Source: Cladorhizidae sp. MBARI D1340-BT2 (taxonomy: Eukaryota; Porifera; Demospongiae; Poecilosclerida; Cladorhizidae). From it: a stretch of DNA of 64,000 bases. The DNA is taken from contig JAQNBH010000014.1 in the NCBI GenBank assembly GCA_028752905.1, forward strand, positions 17,529,250 through 17,593,249. The letters are read 5' to 3'. Position numbers and translations under genes: made by a program. The notes under the pieces were generated by a model that had not been told where the DNA came from, ran no database searches, and was given only the letters and a program-made list of their open reading frames with translations. Positions within the stretch are counted from its first letter, which is position 1. Each line of letters opens with the position of its first letter. Below are positions 57,461 to 64,000 of this stretch, piece by piece.

Positions 57461-60400
57461 AAGCTCCTTATGCTGTGTAGCACTGAGCCATGGACACCAG
57501 ATGAGAGAGCTCCTTATGCTGTGTAGCACTGAGTCATGGACACCAGATGAGAGAGCTCCTTATGCTGTACAGCACTGAGTCATGGACACCAGATGAGAGA
57601 GCTCCTTATGCTGTGCAGCACTGAGTCATGGACACCAGATGAGAGAGCTCCTTATGCTGTGTAGCACTGAGTCATGGACATCAGATGAGAGAGCTCCTTA
57701 TGCTGTACAGCACTGAGTCATGGACACCAGATGAGAGAGCTGTACAGCACTGAGTCATGGAAACCAGATGAGAGAGCTCCTTATGCTATGTCATGGACAC
57801 CAGATGAGAGAGCTCCTTATGCTGTGTAGCACTGAGCCATGGACACCAGATGAGAGAGCTCCTTATGCTGTGTAGCACTGAGTCATGGACACCAGATGAG
57901 AGAGCTCCTTATGCTGTACAGTACTGAGCCATGGACACCAGATGAGAGAGCTCCTTATGCTGTGTAGCACTGAGTCATGGACACCAGATGAGAGAGCTCC
58001 TTATGCTGTGTAGCACTGAGCCATGGACACCAGATGAGAGAGCTCCTTATGCTGTACAGCACTGAGCCATGGACACCAGATGAGAGAGCTCCTTATGCTA
58101 CACAGCACCGAGTCATGGACACCAGATGAGAGAGCTCCTTATGCTGTACAGCACTGAGCCATGGACACCAGATGAGAGAGCTCCTTATGCTGTACAGCAC
58201 TGAGTCATGGACACCAGATGAGAGAGCTCCTTATGCTGTACAGCACTGAGTCATGGGCACCAGATGAGAGAGCTCCTTATGCTGTACAGCACTGAGCCAT
58301 GGACACCAGATGAGAGAGCTCCTTATGCTGTACAGCACTGAGCCATGGACACCTGATGAGAGAGCTCCTTATGCTGTACAGCACTGAGTCATGGACACCA
58401 GATGAGAGAGCTCCTTATGCTGTGTAGCACTGAGTCATGGACACCAGATGAGAGAGCTCCTTATGCTGTACAGCACTGAGTCATGGACACCAGATGAGAG
58501 AGCTCCTTATGCTGTACAGCACTGAGTCATGGACACCAGATGAGAGAGCTCCTTATGCTGTACAGCACTGAGCCATGGACACCAGATGAGAGAGCTCCTT
58601 ATGCTGTACAGCACTGAGGCATGGACACCAGATGAGAGAGCTCCTTATGCTGTACAGCACTGAGTCATGGACACCAGATGAGAGAGCTCCTTATGCTGTA
58701 CAGCACTGATTCATGGACACCAGATGAGAGAGCTCCTTATGCTGTACAGCACTGAGTCATGGACACCAGATGAGAGAGCTCCTTATGCTGTACAGCACTG
58801 AGTCATGGACACCAGATGAGAGAGCTCCTTATGCTGTACAGCACTGAGCCATGGACACCAGATGAGAGAGCTCCTTATGCTGTACAGCACTGAGTCATGG
58901 ACACCAGATGAGAGAGCTCCTTATGCTGTACAGCACTGAGTCATGGACACCAGATGAGAGAGCTCCTTATGCTGTGTAGCACTGAGTCATGGACACCAGA
59001 TGAGAGAGCTCCTTATGCTGTACAGCACTGAGTCATGGACACCAGATGAGAGAGCTCCTTATGCTGTATAGCACTGAGTCATGGACACCAGATGAGAGAG
59101 CTCCTTATGCTGTACAGCACTGAGTCATGGACACCAGATGAGAGAGCTCCTTATGCTGTGCAGCACTGAGTCATGGACACCAGATGAGAGAGCTCCTTAT
59201 GCTGTACAGCACTGAGTCATGGACACCAGATGAGAGAGCTCCTTATGCTGTACAGCACTGAGTCATGGACACCAGTTGAGAGAGCTCCTTATGCTGTACA
59301 GCACTGAGTCATGGACACCAGATGAGAGAGCTCCTTATGCTGTGTAGCACTGAGCCATGGACACCAGATGAGAGAGCTCCTTATGCTATGTCATGGACAC
59401 CAGATGAGAGAGCTCCTTATGCTGTACATCACTGAGTCATGGACACCAGATGAGAGAGCTCCTTATGCTGTGTAGCACTGAGTCATGGACACCAGATGAG
59501 AGAGCTCCTTATGCTGTACAGCACTGAGTCATGGACACCAGATGAGAGAGCTCCTTATACTGTGCAGCACTGAGTCATGGACACCAGATGAGAGAGCCCC
59601 TTATGCTGTACAGCACTGAGTCATGGACACCAGATGAGAGAGCTCCTTATGCTGTACAGCACTGAGTCATGGACACCAGATGAGAGAGCTCCTTATGCTG
59701 TACAGCACTGAGTCATGGACACCAGATGAGAGAGCTCCTTATGCTGTGTAGCACTGAGCCATGGACACCAGGTGAGAGAGCTCCTTATGCTGTGTAGCAC
59801 TGAGCCATGGACACCAGATGAGAGAGCTCCTTAGGCTGTACAGCACTGAGCCATGGACACCAGATGAGAGAGCTCCTTATGCTGTGTAGCACTGAGTCAT
59901 GGACACCAGATGAGAGAGCTCCTTATGCTGTGTAGCACTGAGCCATGGACACCAGATGAGAGAGCTCCTTATGATGTACAGCACTGAGTCATGGACACCA
60001 GATGAGAGAGCTCCTTATGCTGTACAGCACTGAGCCATGGACACCAGATGAGAGAGCTCCTTATGCTACACAGCACTGAGTCATGGACACCAGATGAGAT
60101 AGCTCCTTATGCTGTACAGCACTGAGCCATGGACACCAGATGAGAGAGCTCCTTATGCTGTACAGCACTGAGTCATGGACACCAGATGAGAGAGCTCCTT
60201 ATGCTGTACAGCACTGAGTCATGGGCACCAGATGAGAGAGCTCCTTATGCTGTACAGCACTGAGCCATGGACACCAGATGAGAGAGCTCCTTATTATGTA
60301 CAGCACTGAGCCATGGACACCTGATGAGAGAGCTCCTTATGCTGTGTAGCACTGAGTCATGGACACCAGATGAGAGAGCTCCTTATGCTGTACAGCACTG

Positions 60401-61677
60401 AGTCATGGACACCAGATGAGAGAGCTCCTTATGCTGTGTAGCACTGAGTCATGGACACCAGATGAGAGAGCTCCTTATGCTGTACAGCACTGAGTCATGG
60501 ACACCAGATGAGAGAGCTCCTTATGCTGTACAGCACTGAGTCATGGACACCAGATGAGAGAGCTCCTTATGCTGTACAGCACTGAGCCATGGACACGAGA
60601 TGAGAGAGCTCCTTATGCTGTACAGCACTGAGCCATGGACACCAGATGAGAGAGCTCCTTATGCTGTACAGCACTGAGTCATGGACACCAGATGAGAGAG
60701 CTCCTTATGCTGTGTAGCACTGAGTCATGGACACCAGATGAGAGAGCCCCTTATGCTGTGTAGCACTGAGTCATGGACACCAGATGAGAGAGCTCCTTAT
60801 GCTGTACAGCACTGAGCCATGGACACCAGATGAGAGAGCTCCTTATGCTGTGTAGCACTGAGTCATGGACACCAGATGAGAGAGCTCCTTATGCTGTACA
60901 GCACTGAGTCATGGACACCAGATGAGAGAGCTCCTTATGCTGTACAGCACTGAGTCATGGACACCAGATGAGAGAGCTCCTTATGCTGTACAGCACTGAG
61001 TCATGGACACCAGATGAGAGAGCTCCTTATGCTGTACAGCACTGAGTCATGGACACCAGATGAGAGAGCTCCTTATGCTGTACAGCACTGAGTCATGGAC
61101 ACCAGATGAGAGAGCTCCTTATGCTGTACAGCACTGAGTCATGGACACCAGATGAGAGAGCTCCTTATGCTGTACAGCACTGAGTCATGGACACCAGATG
61201 AGAGAGCTCCTTATGCTGTGCAGCACTGAGTCATGGACACCAGATGAGAGAGCTTCTTATGCTGTGTAGCACTGAGTCATGGACACCAGATGTGAGAGCT
61301 CCTTATGCTGTACAGCACTGAGCCATGGACACCAGATGAGAGAGCTCCTTATGCTGTACAGCACTGAGTCATGGACACCAGATGAGAGAGCTCCTTAGGC
61401 TGTACAGCACTGAGTCATGGACACCAGATGAGAGAGCTCCTTATGCTGTGTAGCACTGAGTCATGGACACCAGATGAGAGAGCTCCTTATGCTGTACACA
61501 GCACTGAGCCATGGACACCAGATGAGAGAGCTCCTTATGCTGTACACAGCACTGAGCCATGGACACCAGATGAGAGAGCTCCTTATGCTGTACAGAACTG
61601 AGTCATGGACACCAGATGAGAGAGCTCCTTATGCTGTGTAGCACTGAGCCATGGGCACCAGATGAGAGAGCTCCTTA
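57461..61677 (+). repeat. Second 46-bp-unit minisatellite, about 92 copies
   Basis: Unit: GAGCTCCTTATGCTGTACAG / CACTGAGTCATGGACACC / AGATGAGA, 46 bp (for example 58086 to 58132). Two variable sites dominate, TGTACAG/TGTGTAG and GAGTCATGG/GAGCCATGG. They create patterns that recur over several units (57.8-58.3 kb resembles 59.7-60.3 kb). Apart from GCTCCTT(G)ATGCTG it is unrelated to the array at 20.8-53.5 kb. Confidence 0.97.
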
Positions 61678-62114
61678 TTAGTCAGGCAGCAGGAGAGCCA
61701 AATTTGGCTGAACCTTGCAATAGGGTACAACCAAAATGTTTTTACAGTTTTTAGACCTTTAAGGTGTACTGAATCAGAAAATGCATGATGACACCCTGTC
61801 ATCATTGAGCATTCCCCCCTACAGCTCTTTAAAGGGAAGGCTTTACCCGAATAATATTACTAGGCTCGGAAATGGGTGTGGTCTACTTTAAACTTCCATA
61901 ACAACCACATGTTTCATAGGAAATACTTAATATTGTATTTAAAATGTTTCCCTTGCTTTATGCTCTCTTTTGACACTAAAATTATAGGTATAAGCATAAT
62001 CATGTCAGAGTTACAGGCACCCAAAGTCCACCCAAAATTCAAAATTCAAGGTCTATTTGCTATTTGATATTCATGTAAACTACATACATCAGATACATAA
62101 TTATATCTGAAGTT
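61678..62114. other. Spacer with a possible third copy of the dispersed repeat
   Basis: The stretch 61900-62050 resembles the 16660/19960 repeat only around TGCTCTCTTTTGACACTAAA and ATAGGTATAA. In translation it shares LSFDTKI and IGI with the frame at 20146-20340. Otherwise non-coding. Confidence 0.3.
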
Positions 62115-64000
62115 TTAATAATTGTTACTTCTGAGGATGATGTAGAAAATCTGCCAGCTGAGTGGTCTGGTTACATGAACCACCTTGCAAGAGAAAAAGG
62201 GCATGTATCTAAAGCCACAAAATACATCTATGGACCTCTCATAGATGCTCCACCTAGCCATCCAGATACGGTACTCACAAGTATTCTGTACATTGAAGAG
62301 TCCATGAAGGCTCATGGTCAGAGATATATTCACTTACTGGCTGATCTACAGCTCTATAAAGTAGCAATTCAGATAAAGTGGTCTAACCCAACAAGATGGA
62401 AAAACCTCATTGTCAGACCAGGAGGCATGCACACACTAATGTCATTCCTGGGATGCATAGGGAAGCTAATGAAGAGCTCTGGCCTTGAAGAAATATTGAA
62501 CGCTGCTTATAAAGGTGTGAGCAGCATGCTCAATGGAAAAGCCTGGCCAAAGGCAATGAGAGGTCTCCGAATGGTTGTCACTGGGCTTCTGCAAGATTGT
62601 ATCCTCAGAGGACCTATGTTGTAGTCTTCTACATGGGTCATCATGTTTGTCGGCACAGCAGTGGAAATTGGAATGCTGTATTCTCAGATCAGTTTGGTGA
62701 ACAGACATACATTCGTCATGGCAAAGCAAAGGGTGGTCTTGTTGGACTGACACTATCTCCAGATCAGGTTGCAGGATGGATTCTCTCCTACCATGTCTGT
62801 AATAAAGTTTCACAGGTGATGGATGAAATGTTTCATGATCATGATGAAGGTGAGTATGATGCTAAGACAAACATACACAAAGAGGAAGGAAGAGAAAGAA
62901 TGAAGGCAGACAAAGCAGACAGGAAGAAAATCCAACAGGAACTAGCAAAGTACCCTCACCCACTGCAGCAGACAAATGCAGATGCCCTCTTTAACATTGT
63001 CAATGGGCACATTGCTGATGATAACAAGGTAAATGTTCATGATCCACTAGCAATCGGGGAATGTATGGCAGCAGAATTCAGAGGAACCCTACCTGGAGGT
63101 TTCTATAAATCTATCCACTCTAAGGTTGTCACCATGGAGTCTATGAAGAAAGGAACAAAAATAGGGGACCAAACTATCTATGACATGGAATTATTATATG
63201 GGAGATTGCTAGTTATATCACAAATGAGAGACATTACCCTGGAGAGTATCCTGAGCTATGAGCTTGCACCAGTTCCACCTGCCATCTTTGATGACTATGG
63301 GTATCTCAGGAAGAGCAGCAAATCCCAGTTGCTGCATAAACTTGCAGTATGGTGCAAGGACATCAGTGAGCCAGAGGTGATGGGAATGAAATGTTGTTCC
63401 AAATTACTTGGCCGAAAGTAGGAACAGTCAAGAATCTCCAGAAGAACTTCCTTAGAGCAGTGGAAAGGAGCCATGATGTAATAGTAGTCTTTGACAGATA
63501 TGTGGAGGGATCTATCAAATTGCATGAGCGTATGAGGAGAACAGGAGCGACTGTTTGCCCATCACTGACACTCACATTGGAGACAGCTCTACCTGCTAGG
63601 GACTCAATCATGAAAAGTGCCCACAACAAGAAGGAGTTGATAAAGTTGTTCTGTACTGAAAATGAATGTCCCAATGTGAACATGGTGGGAGAAATCAACC
63701 CAGTGTCCCAACATGAGGAAGCTGACTGCAACATCATCAGCTATGTGAAGTTCCTCATCACTAGCCTAAAGAGGACACATGTGCAAGTTGTGTCAGATGA
63801 CACAGATATATTTGTATTATTGGTGTTCTTCTGTTGGAAGTGGCAAGCCACTGCACAAATGACCATGAAAAAATCAAATGGCAAAGTGATCGACATCAAT
63901 GCAACTGCAAAGCAGCTTGGCAACAAGTGCTGTCAGCTGTTAGCCATACATGCCCTCACGGGATGCGATACTGTGAGTTATTTGTTTGGCAAAGGTAAAG
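62115..64000 (+). pseudogene. Member of a large uncharacterised invertebrate gene family with a C-terminal FEN1/XPG-like PIN domain
   Basis: Three collinear frames of one protein. Part 1 (to 62624) has PLIDAPPSHPDTVLTSILY, LADLQLYKVAIQIKW, RPGGMHTLMSFLGCIGKLMK and LNGKAWPKAMRG. Part 2 (62597-63421) has MGHHVCRHSSGNWNAVFSDQ, GGLVGLTLSPDQVAGW and a Lys/Glu-rich stretch, then ILSYELAPVPPAIFDDYG. Part 3 (63379-64000, open at the edge) has DGNEMLFQITWPKVGTV, VIVVFDR, QHEEADCNII, VSDDTDIFVLL and ALTGCDTVSYLFGKGK. The motif order D-G, FD, EEAD, D-D-x-D, GCD...GKGK follows that of flap endonuclease/XPG PIN domains. The frame breaks lie near 62600, where text also seems missing, and just before 63379. 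The family's role is unknown to me; the nuclease fold is inference. Introns were not seen. Confidence 0.65.

Noticed and set aside
20766..61677. CRISPR-like regular repeats
   Set aside because: Units are contiguous without unique spacers, in a genome with introns; these are minisatellites.

Overview
This window looks like nuclear DNA of a compact, repeat-rich invertebrate genome. Its few host-type genes have short exons, GT-AG introns down to about 65-90 bp and AATAAA signals. There are no prokaryotic operons or rRNA/tRNA genes that I can recognise. A marine animal such as a demosponge is my best guess, from the mix of tiny introns, Ty3/Gypsy families and the multi-copy gene at the right edge; this is inference and no species is claimed.

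Left part (1-20.7 kb): two tandem CD225/dispanin-like membrane-protein genes on the + strand (gene A 2-2693, gene B 6257-11415) plus a broken third paralogous exon on the - strand (14802-14957). All three start their last exon at a phase-0 boundary. Between and around them lie mobile elements: a Gypsy remnant with the unusual order integrase-RT-RNase H-LTR (3619-5563), the 3' end of a non-LTR element with a zinc knuckle and a restriction-like endonuclease motif (12965-13760, -), a pair of inverted palindromic elements (13945-14211 and 15816-16432), a second inverted repeat pair (16660-16995 and 19960-20340) and an 887-bp piggyBac-type element with TTAA target sites (18946-19840).

Middle part (20.77-53.54 kb): one giant minisatellite with a 46-bp unit, about 25 kb plus a further 2.7 kb. 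It has higher-order structure: two adjacent near-identical copies of about 7.55 kb, smaller repeats of about 2.97 and 2.73 kb, and blocks where unit orientation flips. A conventional gag-PR-RT-RH-IN Gypsy element on the - strand (45953-50858), decayed and without a 5' LTR, sits inside the array. A third Gypsy RT-RNase H remnant (53542-about 54790) abuts the array's right end.

Right part (55.2-64 kb): three unrelated tandem arrays (69-bp, 34-bp and again 46-bp units). They are followed by a frameshifted member of a large uncharacterised invertebrate gene family (62115-64000, runs off the edge). Its last 207 codons carry the ordered acidic motifs of a FEN1/XPG-like PIN nuclease.

There is no common pathway. 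The window is a host gene cluster in a region dominated by tandem-repeat expansion and transposon insertion.
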